Positions 1-10,483 of a stretch of 64,000 nucleotides of DNA are shown here, in pieces. The first letter of the stretch is position 1. Each line of letters opens with the position of its first letter. Position numbers and translations under genes: made by a program. Source of the DNA: Lepiota brunneoincarnata (Eukaryota; Basidiomycota; Agaricomycetes; Agaricales; Agaricaceae); the NCBI GenBank assembly GCA_023014365.1, contig JAEBUN010000052.1, positions 1-64,000 on the forward strand, read 5' to 3'. The notes under the pieces were generated by a model. That model was not told the DNA's origin. It saw only the letters and a list, made by a program, of their open reading frames with translations, and searched no databases.

Positions 1-345
1 GTCAACAAAATCAAAGATTATAATTTTGAACCTGGGGATTTGGTCTTAGTGAAAAATACTGCAGTAGAAATGTCTGCTAACAGAAAGATGAAACCTAGAT
101 ACCTTGGGCCTATGGTAGTAATCTCCTGTAACCCAGGAGGAACTTATATCCTGGCTGAGTTGGATGGTTCGGTTTGGCAAAACAAAGTAGCCAAGTTTAG
201 GGTAATACCTTATCTGGCTAGGAAAAGGATAACCCTGCCAACTGAATTGAATAAAGTCTTAGATGTTTCCCAGGATACCATAAATAATCTAAGGAAGGAA
301 GCTGAGGTAGCTCCCACTACAGACTCTGATCAAGAGTCTAATTAA
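1..345 (+). CDS. E1 Ty3/gypsy polyprotein, C-terminal end (partial)
   Basis: The frame is open from base 1 and stops at 343-345, so only about the last 114 residues of a pol polyprotein are seen. It contains the beta-rich module that follows the integrase core: PGDLVLVKN, then KPRYLGPMVV, then GTYILAELDGSV. The same order (PGSLVLVRN, KPRFFGPLAV, GSYVLAELNGS) occurs in E2 at 39140-39300, so E1 and E2 belong to related lineages. Family knowledge: this region tethers the integrase and governs DNA binding. No chromodomain follows; the tail is acidic and ends soon after. Upstream domains lie outside the window. The reading is good because of the E2 match, but the element's start and full coding capacity cannot be judged. 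Confidence 0.85.
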   Translation, partial: VNKIKDYNFEPGDLVLVKNTAVEMSANRKMKPRYLGPMVVISCNPGGTYILAELDGSVWQNKVAKFRVIPYLARKRITLPTELNKVLDVSQDTINNLRKEAEVAPTTDSDQESN

Positions 346-450
346 ATCAGAAAAAGAAGGACAAGAAAAGGTCGCTTAGTTGTAAAGCTTACTAAGCCCT
401 AAAGTGAACTTTTTGGGCTTGCAAAATGAACAAGCATACCTTAAACTGTT

Positions 451-663
451 ATGGTCGATTCTTCCATCGCCATAGTCTTTGTTGCAGCTGCTTTGTTTTC
501 GGGCCTGGCAGGCTTGCTTTGCCTTCAACATAGGAGTCTAATAAGAGAAGAAGAAGAATAGGAGGATTGGATGGAGATGGAAATAGTGCGTGGAATAAAG
601 TCCCCTCCTGTAACAGAGACCTTACAGTTGAGGCGACCTGAGCTGGCACATTTAGAAGGGTAG
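451..663 (+). pseudogene. Small single-span membrane ORF A of E1, with in-frame TAG
   Basis: An ATG at 451 opens a 36-codon frame ending at TAG 559-561. It has a five-residue N-terminus, a hydrophobic stretch of about 20 residues (IAIVFVAAALFSGLAGLLCL), then QHRSL and an acidic run. Reading past the TAG, the same frame continues for another 33 codons to TAG 661-663 and ends RRPELAHLEG. That end resembles the end of the ORF at 1441-1662 (QRPDPAQLEA). I infer one membrane protein of about 70 residues, either interrupted by a recent nonsense change or read through. It begins 105 bases after the pol stop and is co-oriented with it. No function is recognised; the topology would be a short outside end and a basic then acidic inside tail. 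Confidence 0.55.
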
Positions 664-947
664 CAGACAGTAAAGAGTTGAGTAAGCAATCGAGACCGAG
701 ATAACTGAAGCAATGAGCTAACTAACAGGGACAAGTAGAGTCCTCTACTGGAAAGACAGTCCGTACAGAAGAAATAGGGAATGCCCTACATGCCTATATC
801 ACAGAAAAATGATTGATTTGTAATAAAAATAAATTAGCAAATTGATCGCTTAAGAAAGTGACGTGGCAAGAAGGGTTACCTAAAAAAAAAAAAAAAACAC
901 CCTCTCTTTATCCCACCACAAGCGTCTGCCCCCCCCCCCTAACTCCC

Positions 948-1247
948 ATGCAACTTGGGATAGCAGTGTTTCTGATAGTAGGAGGGATACTAGTCCTGGT
1001 CTGGGTAGTAGGAGAGGTGGTGAAATGGCGTATAAGGCCAACCAGAAGTAGAGAGGCATGGGAGATGGGTGAAGTCTCAGAAGTGGTGTTCCGACAACCT
1101 AGGATACCACCAGCAGCCTACCTTAGGCCAGATATGAGGTGGATACCCCAGACAACGAGTTCTCCAGAGATTGGTGAGAATCCACTTGCTTTATTAAGAA
1201 GATTGAAAACTAGAAGAAGTTATAGGGTCAGTAAGCACCTACAGTAG
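948..1247 (+). CDS. Small single-span membrane ORF B of E1
   Basis: The likely start is the ATG at 948, giving 99 residues. The frame is open further upstream through an A-tract and a C-tract (about 882-939), but that part is low-complexity. Right after the start comes a strong hydrophobic helix of about 20 residues (residues 4-23, IAVFLIVGGILVLVWVVGEV), followed by KWRIRP and a basic, disordered tail of about 70 residues rich in R, P and S. The pattern (tiny N-terminus, one helix, basic tail) predicts a single-pass membrane protein with its tail in the cytoplasm. It lies between two other small membrane ORFs in the same element, downstream of pol and upstream of a spliced antisense gene. I recognise no family. 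An env-like role is possible but unsupported: the protein is far smaller than known envelope proteins. Confidence 0.5.
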   Translation: MQLGIAVFLIVGGILVLVWVVGEVVKWRIRPTRSREAWEMGEVSEVVFRQPRIPPAAYLRPDMRWIPQTTSSPEIGENPLALLRRLKTRRSYRVSKHLQ

Positions 1248-1440
1248 TATACCAGAAGAGAGAAGGGACTAAAATAGATGGGAAAATGGTGTTAGACAGA
1301 GAGAGAACCACAATGAAGAGAAACAGAGTTTGATGTCTGGATAAAGAAGCATGAAAATCGTTACGTACGAGTAAGGCAAAGCCGACAACAAAGAATGCTT
1401 TCTCAACCTTGCCACATCACACCCACGTTTTCCCACTACA

Positions 1441-1662
1441 ATGTCATCTCCCCTTCCTCCCACTACTGATTATAAAGGAGGGCCATCCACTATAGCAGTA
1501 TTGGTCTCCTGCACTGTCTTCCTGATATTAGTAGTCTGTGGGGCTGCTTGGAGGATGGCTGGAAAAATACCGGCGGTCAGAAGACAGAGACCCACTCTGC
1601 CCCCACTGGAAAGCATACCACTAAGCGTGCAAAGGCCAGACCCAGCCCAGCTGGAAGCCTGA
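1441..1662 (+). CDS. Small single-span membrane ORF C of E1
   Basis: The ATG at 1441 opens 73 codons, ending TGA at 1660-1662. Residues 1-17 are polar with prolines; residues 18-37 form a hydrophobic helix (IAVLVSCTVFLILVVCGAAW); then comes RMAGK and a proline- and arginine-rich tail ending SVQRPDPAQLEA. The C-terminal motif R-P-x-x-A-x-L-E is shared with ORF A (451-663), which has the same order of N-terminus, helix and proline-rich tail, so the two look like paralogues. Function unknown; a cytoplasmic tail is predicted from the positive-inside rule. The frame is intact with no stop. It is followed by about 460 bases of poorly coding sequence and then by an antisense gene of the same element. 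Confidence 0.55.
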   Translation: MSSPLPPTTDYKGGPSTIAVLVSCTVFLILVVCGAAWRMAGKIPAVRRQRPTLPPLESIPLSVQRPDPAQLEA

Positions 1663-2127
1663 GGAGAGCTTAGAAAACAGTGAGCGAGGATAACCACCTT
1701 GGGAATGAAATAGGGCTAAAAACAATACCAGTTAAAATGGCTCATAAAGAAGGACTTGGATATTGTTATAAAAACACTTACCCATTAGCTATAGCAAGTG
1801 TATGGGCAACTAAATAAGATAGAACACCTAATGACTGAGATAGGACTGGCATGGATAGGACCTGGACAAAGGAAGAAACTAAGAGGGAAGCTAATTAATA
1901 TGTTCAATAGGATCCCACGATGGGAGCTGGAGACTTAAATAAGACAAGGGGACTCTCACACGGTGTCAGAACCCCGAAGAGACAGACATATCGGGCATGA
2001 GGGCAAGATAGAAGGACTCCAAGGGCTAAAAATCCCATGTTATAAATACTATGTGAACAAGTTAACTAGTATAGTATCTACAGAAGCGATGGGAGAAAAC
2101 TACCCCGGCATCAGTTAGAAGGATAAT
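1663..2127. other. E1 region between membrane ORFs and antisense gene
   Basis: No convincing gene. A 35-codon ORF (ATG 1831, stop 1936-1938) encodes a basic peptide with GQRKKLRGK and no membrane helix; it may be a fourth small ORF or chance. The rest is AT-rich and broken by stops in all frames. Confidence 0.4.
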
Positions 2128-3363
2128 CTATTTAGAAAGATTACGTAGCATGAGAAAGAGACGTTCCTGCTCCAATGCAAGGGCCTTATGACGACGCCAG
2201 GCGGACTCTAAGTGAAGAGCAGCCTCCCCGAGATCAAAACCAACCTTGAGGAACTGCATCTGAAGGGCCAGGGGTGCACAAGATTGACTGTGGTTACGAT
2301 AAAACTCGAACGCATTGGCAGCAAGCCCTTGTAACTCGCTGGCAACGTCCACTAAAGATGAAATAGTTAGCTATCAAATAAGTCAATTAGTACGCGAAAG
2401 AAGATACGGACTAGGAGCTGGGATCTCGGCATCATGACTTTTGCTGAGGACCTGAATAGCACGAATATATGAGTGACTCTTCAAGTCCATCCCAGGGACT
2501 TGTGAGTAGCGAAGACGTACGGTAGAAGAACGACTGGCCTCCGGAACAGAAGCCTGCCGGGTGTCGAATAAATAAGCCAAAGAATAGAGGAAGAACGTGC
2601 AGACTCACAGAGTTGGCACGCGAAGGGACCTGGGCAGCAGAACCTTTGGTAGAACCATCGGCCCTGGGGCTTGAAGACGCCGCGACCGCAACAAGTGGGG
2701 TAACCTTCAGGGAGGCATCAGAGGAGGAAGAACCCTCCTCATCAATGACCATAGCCTTAGACAATATTAGAGACAAACGATTAATGAAGATCCTAGCGAA
2801 AGAACATACCTCAATAACGGCCTTAGCTATGGGAGCCTCGGAGGGGCCAGCCTCTTCCTTGGAGTCGACCATGACAGGAGGAGAAGATACCTGTTTGACT
2901 CTACGGTGCTGTTAAGACCGGTAGTTAGTCAAATACAGAGCCAGAAAGGGGTGAAGACTTGCCTTTCGAACAGGCGTCGCTTCAGCCGGAACCGGAGAAT
3001 CAGACTTGACCCGGGAACTGTTAAGGGCCCTAGAACGATGAACCTTGACGCAGAACTCGTTTAACTGTTTATAACAGGAGGGGAAAGTATATTCCTTGAA
3101 GTGCTGATTTTGAAAGACTTCGAAACACTTCCTAGCATGAAAGACCAGGTCCTGGTGTTCAGGCGTAGCCATTTCAACCCTATCAGGCAAAGCTTGAATA
3201 AAGAGCAACTATAATGAGAGAAAGATGGCGTTAGCTAAGATATAAGTCAAGAAGATGGAGAACCCACGGCTGGACTAGCGATGGCATCGATGGCCTTCTG
3301 AGCCGCGGCCTTGGTAATGGCCTTCGACCTGAGACGTTCCATGCAATGGTTCGCTATGGTCAT
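2128..3363 (-). CDS. Antisense spliced gene inside E1 (six exons), hypothetical protein
   Basis: I can thread six minus-strand exons with consistent phase: 3363-3268, 3208-2963, 2908-2810, 2755-2609, 2553-2394 and 2351-2128. Introns are 42-59 nt; four use GT-AG and the one at 2909-2962 uses GC-AG (gcaagt), with branch-like CTAAC boxes in several. Total length is 972 nt, about 323 residues, stop included, with no in-frame stop. The protein has an alanine-rich helical start, a globular block with ARKCFEVFQNQHFKEY and SCYKQLNEFCVKV, a serine-rich acidic middle, and a helical C-terminus (ALQMQFLKVG, ESAWRRHKALALEQERL). It lies between E1's small sense ORFs and its polypurine tract, opposite to pol. 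The start at 3363 is a guess; an upstream exon is possible. Function unknown. Confidence 0.65.
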
Positions 3364-3467
3364 AGCATCGTCAAGGCTGGTAGCAAGTTCTGCGAGAGAA
3401 GACAGGCGTGATAAAACTCCGATGAAAATGATGAAAATGGAGGCTTTTGGAGACTGAGGACAGTCAT

Positions 3468-3485
3468 TTAAAAAAAAGGGGGAGA
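3468..3485 (+). promoter_or_regulatory. E1 polypurine tract
   Basis: A run of A then G (aaaaaaaagggggaga) directly abuts the TG that opens L1. In Ty3 elements this is the primer site for plus-strand DNA synthesis, which fixes L1 at 3486 as the 3' LTR of E1. Confidence 0.7.
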
Positions 3486-5351
3486 TGTTGCACCACAAAA
3501 TCATTTCATTTGTGAAATCACTAGCTAATAAAGTAACTAACTCTCCGTTACTGAATAATATCAGTATATGGCCATGGTCAGACACTGGGTACGAGAGATT
3601 TAGAATACTATCTAGATATGTGAAGGCGGACATCTCAGAAACAGAACCAGAACACCCAGACAAGTAAAAGTGATGTTAACTAACTTATGGGTAACAAGGC
3701 TATGGAAGAATGACTCTGGTATGAATGTACCCGAGCATTGTATCCGATACCGTGTTAACTAAGATATTAGTTAAGATACTCATGACTGCACAAAAAGACC
3801 CATTTCTTCGCCTCTGCCCTAGAAAGCGGACGAGTCGCAACACCTATGTCATCCGGATGGTACCTAGTCATAATAACAGGTCCGGGAGTGAATCTTGACA
3901 AAAGAATGTAGGGATTAGCTGAATGCCCTGACAAGAATGTCCCCTTGAAACGGTTCTGATGATATTGAAACCTAAGGGATCGAATGGGGGTATCCCTGAG
4001 GGTACTCAGGGAAGGATGCCCCCTCATAGAAACAAAAAGAGATCAGAAATGATGAACTAGAAAATGAAGATTGATAAGAATAGAATAAGCTAATTAATTC
4101 TAGTGTTAGTCTACTACCTGAAGACTATGGAAGTGGACTTTAGAACATTAGGGTTGAAAAGCTCAGGTGTGGAGAGTCCGAGAATAAAATAAAAACCAAT
4201 AGATAAATGTTAGTGAGGAAACTCGCTAACCCGGCTGGCTGTGATATAAATAGCCAGGCACCTAGGGAGCAAGTCCCTGAGAGCAAATTGATGTCACTGA
4301 TATCGGAACTCCTAGAATGATGCTCCTAAATGATGAGGAGACAATAAAATGATGAAGCTGAAGGCTTGTTTCAGGTATACCCATAAGTTAATTGTATATT
4401 GTTATAAAAACTCATCTGTAAATTACATGGGAGGCAAGAAACCGCTTGCCTATTTCCCCCCCTGATTGTATGATTGATTAGGATAAGAATATAAAGCAAT
4501 TTTACGCGATTTTCTTCGGTCATAAGACCACCAGAGACTTAAAGAGTTATACTCTTTAAAACCAGACCCTTTGAAACGATTGAGATATTGACAGACCCTT
4601 CTGCTTGACTCGAGAACTGAATACGAGTTGCTACGCCTCTTCGGTTCTTAAGTAGAAAAGTTCACTAACTTCCGTTTCTTTGGGTTCCTCTTAGAGGCCT
4701 TGCCTCAGAAGTATACCATTGAATTGTAGAGCTGTTTAATTGAGAAGCGAACATAGTACGCTAGGGCCCGTTGAAAACGCTGTCCACTAGGTCTATCTAG
4801 TTTAAAGATACTTACTGCAGGAGCTCGCTAGAAGCCTGTCTCGCTGAGTAGTATAAAAGTTTTATTGCCTTGTTCAGAAGCTGTAGTGCGCTAGGGCCCG
4901 TTAGATAACGCCGTCCGCTAGGCCTACTAGCTTAAAGACACTTACTGCAGGAGCTTGTCAAAAGCCTGTCTCGCTGGGTAGTGTAAATTTACAGTATTGT
5001 CAAGAGAAAAGGACGTAGTACGCTAGGGCCCGTTAGAACACGTTGTCTGCTAGGTCTACGGAGGTTCACTGATTGTGAAAGCTTGCGTTTTGCCTGACTT
5101 ATCGAATCGTGAAGATATTAGTTAACATATTATATAGCAACGACCGTCAAAAGTTCCCATTGTATTCAGATAGAACAACTGTCTGTCTAGTTGGAGACTA
5201 AGAGAATAACGTACCAAAACCCTAAAAACACTAGAATTGAATATATTTCTGGAGATCTGTGACAACCTCTCCCCCACAAACTTATAAAGTCGGAATTAGC
5301 AAACCTGTTAACAAACTTCGTTTTCAATCTCGTAAAGTAATCCGCATTTCA
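3486..5351 (+). repeat. L1 LTR, 3' LTR of E1
   Basis: It starts TGTTGCACCAC and ends CCGCATTTCA. A diverged copy is at 18232-20483 and an inverted near-identical one at 62721-64000. Length is about 1.87 kb, long for a fungal LTR. It contains a tandem set of related blocks of about 115 nt, each with GCTAGGGCCCGTT and CTGCAGGAGCT (about 4760-5060). CpG content is high, unlike the copy at 18232. The boundaries come from comparing the three copies. Confidence 0.8.
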
Positions 5352-5639
5352 ACGACGGAGCACTATAGTCCAGCCGGTTTAAGGGCAAAGAGGTATAGGA
5401 GGCAAGAACTGTATAACACTAAGATAAGGATACAAGGTATTGTACTGTATCCTTATATACTTCTAAGTGTGGCTATACTCCTACTATAATAGTCCGGACC
5501 AAGGTAGCTATGAGTCAGAGATAAGAGACATGAGGCATATGATAAGAATCGTCCTTCTGATGTACACTATTGATAGTTTCATAGTGACATGGGAAATGTA
5601 GCTAAAGATAACTGTCCTTCTGATGGAATTCTGATAACA
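5352..5639 (+). repeat. LB LTR fragment (5' part missing)
   Basis: It matches the last ~290 bases of the 385-base LB LTR at 19447-19831 and ends TGATAACA. Its first ~95 bases are absent exactly where L1 ends. The simplest reading is that E1 inserted into LB, whose left part lies beyond the window. It abuts the remaining 5' LTR of E2. Confidence 0.7.
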
Positions 5640-5795
5640 CTTCCCCTATTCCACCTTCGCTATCCCCAGATTTGTCCTAGCATAACTATATCTAAATTTT
5701 TCGGTCTGTTTTGGTACAGAAAACATAGTCAGTACAATATTTTGCTTGTATATAAAGTTCTGAGCTCACTTACAAGCTGGAACAGTCAATCTGGG

Positions 5796-6513
5796 TGTTA
5801 TGAACAGTCCAGACTGAGAAGAGCAAGAACAACTACAGTGTATTTGACTTTACAAGATGGGTACAGGAGACCACAGACCAGTTGCAAGCGCAGGAATATG
5901 AAGATGAAGAAAGGGAATACTACAACGCCATGCAGGACCTAGCAAGAGAAGCAGGAATGGAGATAACTCTGGAGGATATTCTGGAATACCCTGAGGATGA
6001 AGAAGATAGCCATGGATTAACTGATCCAACCTCCAACACAGATGGAAGCACTGAGAGAATGGAGAGTGAGAATGGAAGAGAATCCATGGAGATAGGATCA
6101 GGAGAAGAAGATTATGAGTCAGAGGAAAGCGATGGAACATTGCACAGCAGTGGAATGGAGAACAAGGACACTGACTCATTGTAAGATATAAATAACAGTA
6201 GGATGCCATCAGCTAGGATGCGCATCATGGTCAAGACTGTGCAGAACAAGTAGAACAGCCCAATAACCTATAACAAGTATATAGCATCTCATAGGTATAT
6301 AAGGCCTGTATAAGTAGAGATTAAAGCCTTAAGCTTTAATCTTGTTAACAGCAGTTGTTAACCCCTCTCTGCCTTAACTTGGCATGTTCCCTTGTTATCT
6401 CATTGAGCGTGATCCACTAAGCTCTGCAAGGCCAACTGTCTCAGACACCTTGTAGAGTGATTGAAGGCCTTCTCCAGTTATCTTCAGATACAGAAGGAGC
6501 AAGGATCATAACA
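5796..6513 (+). repeat. Solo L5 LTR inserted in the E2 5' LTR
   Basis: It starts TGTTATGAACAGTCC and ends GGATCATAACA like the LTRs of E5, and is flanked by the 5-bp duplication CTGGG (5791-5795 and 6514-6518). At 718 bp against 698 bp it is a diverged older copy. It carries TATATAAG-type promoter sequence near 6295 and the LTR-embedded ORF described separately. Confidence 0.9.
5882..6184 (+). pseudogene. LTR-embedded acidic ORF, solo copy
   Basis: One hundred residues, very acidic (EYEDEE, EDILEYPEDEED, SGEEDYESEESDG), ending at the same stop position as the C-terminal part of the E5 ORF at 30612-32183. The 5' part of the frame is broken in this copy by a TGA and an indel near 5817-5845. 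Against the E5 copy I counted over about 60 codons roughly 16 synonymous and 5 amino-acid-changing differences, so the sequence appears to have evolved as protein-coding DNA although it lies inside an LTR. There is no catalytic motif; an acidic, mostly disordered tail is predicted. Confidence 0.6.
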
Positions 6514-6789
6514 CTGGGACCCAAAAACTCCCTCTCTCTTTCTCTCTTTCTCTCTCTCAAATATCTCATCTTTCCTGGTTTTCAAAGCCCAGTGGTTGTT
6601 TCACCAACCACACTTGCCCCTTTGTTTGTTCATGTTAGCACTGTTTTGATTGTGTTTTGATTGTGTTTTGGTTTTGTTTTGGTGCCTTTCACATGCTGAA
6701 GAGTCTAGTTCTCTTCAACTGGAGCCTACTGCAAGGGGCTTCAAAACCATCTCAATTTAAATTTCATTACCTGATTTCTCAATAAGCTC

Positions 6790-9075
6790 ATGGCTGAATT
6801 ACAAGTTCCAGTAGATAATGCACCAGCAGGTAACCCTCCTCAGGCACCCCAACAACCTGTTAACGGTCCACTGGCATACTAACCTCAATATTTCCCAGCC
6901 CCCCCTAGCACACCTGTCCCTGGGCTAGGCCTAGCACATTTCCCCAACCTGCCAGCCAACCAACCAGCACACTTCTCCAACCCACCAGCAAACCAGCCAG
7001 CACCTTTTATTATCCATGCTCCTAATGTTCATCATATGCCCTCTTACTATGATCAAAATGCCCCAAAGTTTGATGGACATCCCCAATCACTCCTACAATT
7101 CTTTGAAGAAATAGAGCTATTAGGACAAGATTGCAGACTCACCAACTGAGAGTATGTTACATATGCCATTAGCTACCTCAATGGACCACATTACAATGCC
7201 TGGAAGAGTCAACCAACAGCTACACATGGAACTTGGGTCCAGTTTGAGAATGAGATCATGGCTATGTACCCTGGAGCTGAAGACAATGCTTGCTATAATG
7301 TCACAGATTTCAAGCTCTTCATCAAACACCACACTGCCACCCCTATGAAAGACTGGTTTCAGTTTGGAGAATACTATTGAGAGTTCCTCACTAAATTTAC
7401 CTGGCTACTAAGCCGAAACCTCATCTCTCAGTGAGAATGAAACAAGCTATTCATTAGTGGCTTCCACATTGAGTTCTGACAACAGCTTCATATACAACTA
7501 TGGATCCAGGAACCAAAGCACCCTAACGATGAGCCTTAGGACATTGCAGTTGTTGAACAAGCAGCACAATTCCTGCTCAAGGAAACAACTGCAGGAAACA
7601 TATTTTCCCTGTCCCCAGCTTTGCCTTATCCTCCTATTCAGATGGCATCTGCAACTACATCACCACATCAGACCTTTGACATGACCTCAATCAAGCAGAT
7701 ACTGACCTCTGGTGCCTTCTTCAACTGCCTTGCTGGAAAACTCACAAGTCCTGCTCATAACACACCCTTTCCTTCGCATCAGCCATCATTTCAGCAGAGT
7801 CCTCAGCAAAATTGACAGACCTGGCCATGCAGCTTCTGCTCTAGCAATGAGCACATCTTCAGGACCTGCCCATGTTTGGATGACTACCTCCATCAAGGGT
7901 CATGCATTAGGAACCATACACACCGCATTTGTACACCAGACAACATGCAAATCTCGCTGCAGACTGCTCCTGGACAAGACATGAGGGAAAGGATTGACAA
8001 CTGGAACAAGAACCACTCACCACCTGCTATTCCCACTCAGGCCAACATACTAGCCATCTCACAAGCTCCTCACATTGCCCCAACAAGCCCTACCATCTTG
8101 TCAACTTCTATGATACCACTTACAGCCATGAATGTTATGGATGACTTGACAGAAATTGAAAGACTTGAGGCTGTGGCCTTTGCTACACTCAAATGGCAAG
8201 AAGCAATCCATAAATGCATAGGGTCACCTAAAAATACAAGGAACAATCCTGGGGAATCCCCAGCACTGCCCAGCAAGCCAGCAGTACCACACAGTACCCC
8301 CAACAATCCCTCTACTCACCCAATAATGTCCCAAATGAACCCCACACCTCAGCAACCCCAATACTGTTTTTCCTCACCCATCGAAGACCTGAAAGTGATC
8401 TGGGATGTCATACAAAGAAGCCTAGAAGGCATGGTAATGCTGTTGCAGAAAGGGCTGTATGCCATCACCCCAGATATTAGAAGACATATAAAGGAACAAG
8501 TAATGACTCACTGGGTTTCAGCAGGTGCATCTGCAAATGTATCAGCACTCAAGAATCTGGAAGATGAAGTCAATATGCCCCCATCAGCACTCCTGCATCA
8601 AAATTCCATTTCCCCTCCCAGTTCCATAATTGTCACCAATCACATCAAAGATTTACACACAATCCCACTCAAACTCAACAGCAAGTTCACAGTGGACACT
8701 ATACTTGATGAGGGGTCCCAAGTAATTGGTATCCAGAAAGATATATGGGAGAAACTTGGCCTGCCACTACTTAGAGACCAAAGTATTATCATGGAATTGG
8801 CCAATGTGATGAAGGAGATAATATTGGGACTCCTATGTGACCTTCCAGTACATATTGGCAGCAGTATATTTTATCTGCAGGTACAGGTCTTTGAGAACGT
8901 GCCATATGAAATGTTACTCAGGAGACTATTCCTTACCTTAACTCAAGCAAAAACCTATCATTACTCCAACAGCAACTCACACATCACACTCTTCAACCCT
9001 AACACCCAAGAAACAATTATGGTCCCCACTATAGTAAGAGTCCAACCATCCAGTCATACAGGTGAGGGTTTTTAG
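6790..9075 (+). pseudogene. E2 gag-protease, decayed
   Basis: One frame runs from ATG 6790 to TAG 9073-9075, interrupted by stops at 6880, 7147, 7378, 7432, 7438, 7477 and 7813. Six of the seven are TGA, consistent with CGA to TGA change. Order of parts: proline-rich N-terminus; capsid-like Retrotrans_gag region (KFDGHPQSLLQFFEEIE, YVTYAISYLNGPHYNAW) at about 7055-7500; a CCHC zinc knuckle CSFCSSNEHIFRTC near 7830-7870; and a retropepsin-like domain around 8690-8950 with ILDEGSQVIGI in the place of the usual D-[ST]-G motif. The E in DEGSQ is odd and may be lineage-typical or a mutation. In a live element it would package RNA and process the polyprotein; this copy cannot. Confidence 0.75.
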
Positions 9076-9416
9076 ATATCAATGATTCAGCTCATTGCAG
9101 TCGAGGAGATAGTTTAAACTCAACCGATTCCCACACACCAGCCAAGCCCTCCAATCAGAACATTCTCAATCCCATCATTCCCCTATCCCTGTCTATGATC
9201 TTGCCAATTGCATTCACCAATTCAGCATTCCCTCCATTACATTTGCCGCAAGAAATATACAAAATTGACCTCCTGGAAACTGATCCATGAGAACAGTCAG
9301 CCAAAATCTTGAATCATGCCTACAAAAAAGTTGCAAACAGAGTCAAACCAGTATCTTCCACACTACCTGAAAACTACTGAATAATTTACCAAATACCCAC
9401 CAACCCTCTTGAAAAT

Positions 9417-9767
9417 ATGCCAAGCCTTTCCACAATACCACCCAAATTCATGCCCAGCACCCATTACACACCAGAAAGAAAGATAGCTATGAATGTCAAC
9501 CTGGATGGGTTCTTATGGCCTGAAGAGGAGAAACTTATCCATTACCTAATCAGAACCCAGGAACTCGGATCCAAGGAACAAGGAAGAAAAGGGAAGTTTT
9601 CAAGTGATTACTTCGATCCCATCACAATCCCAACTATCAAACATGTGCCCTGGTCCCTCAGAAATATCCCAATCCCTCCAAGCAACTTCCAACAGGTAGT
9701 CAATATCATCAAAGCCAAAATTGCAGCTGGTGTTTATGAACCCTCAAACTTGTCCTACTAATCCCCA
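9417..9767 (+). pseudogene. E2 reverse transcriptase, N-terminal part
   Basis: The stretch is open from 9417 to a stop at 9759-9761. It contains the thumb-proximal pre-RT region (PWSLRNIPIPPSNFQQVV, IIKAKIAAGVYEPS) that precedes the RT fingers in Ty3 polymerases. It lies in the -1 frame relative to the gag-protease frame. Bases 9076-9416 between them show the same lineage but no open frame. E3 inserted right after it: the target-site duplication CCCCA is at 9763-9767 and 17646-17650, and RT continues at 17651. Confidence 0.65.
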
Positions 9768-10428
9768 TGTCATATCCACACCAAACCTAGAGCTTAACCA
9801 TTAGGCTTCGGCTTCTCGACTCCACGTGTGCTCCACACGACAACCCTATGCCCTCCGACTCGGCCCCGACTGGCTCCGACCGCAACCCTTCGCCCCGATC
9901 ACGCGACCTACCTCTACACGTGCCACGATCACCTGACCCTCGGTGCTCCCATTGTCCAGTTCTCCATTCTCCGTCCGTAATCAGAATACGTTACCAGTCT
10001 CCATACCCGTACCGGTCTCCATTCCATTCGAAATTATTCGTAATCCGCTTGTAACCATATGGGTCTCCGCTTCACTCCGCACGTAGTCAGTACGAGTCAT
10101 AATTCGTCGAGCTAGTAGTATATATACCGTAGGCACTTGGCTTGTACTCCTCAGTCTGATAATCGAATCGAGCAGCGGACCAGTCCCCTGTTCCCTATCC
10201 TCCTCTCTCTCTGCCTCGCTCCGCTTCGGCCCCGACTTCCTGAAATACGGACTCGGACAGTAGGAGGGCACAGCACATAAGCTGAGGCCGCAAGTCCACT
10301 CTCCGCCCAAAGTACTCCGCCTCGGTCCCGCCGTCTACGTACTGACGTCGTCCCGTCCCCCGGTTACCTTATACCAAGGATACCACCCCGACCCTCCGCT
10401 TCGGTTCCGACCCGCACCGGCTCTAACA
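9768..10428 (+). repeat. E3 5' LTR
   Basis: It starts TGTCATATCC and ends GGCTCTAACA. It contains GTATATATACC near 10120, a likely promoter core. The bases after it (gtattatcaga) resemble the TATCAGA part of initiator-Met-type primer sites in other Ty3 elements, so the primer-binding site is probably there; this is not certain. Confidence 0.93.
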
Positions 10429-10483
10429 GTATTATCAGACTCACACTCCTCCTGTCCATCACATTTTCTGATCCCTTCTAACC

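Larger units (their letters stand above)
5640..6717 (+). repeat. E2 5' LTR (interrupted and 5'-truncated)
   Basis: Bases 5640-5795 and 6519-6717 match 40091-40434 at the other end of E2. The uninterrupted site at 40237 (caatctgggaccc) is the empty counterpart of the site where the solo L5 LTR sits here. The right boundary (…ctcttca) is where the two copies stop matching; the left boundary was removed by LB. Confidence 0.75.

Noticed and set aside
857..947. N-terminal extension of membrane ORF B
   Set aside because: Encoded by an A-run and a C-run; low complexity and prone to indels, so the ATG at 948 is preferred.
2613..2915. 100-codon plus-strand ORF
   Set aside because: Shadow of the exons of the antisense E1 gene.
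9848..10054. 68-codon ORF in both E3 LTRs
   Set aside because: LTR duplication explains the recurrence; sequence is P/S/R-rich without features.
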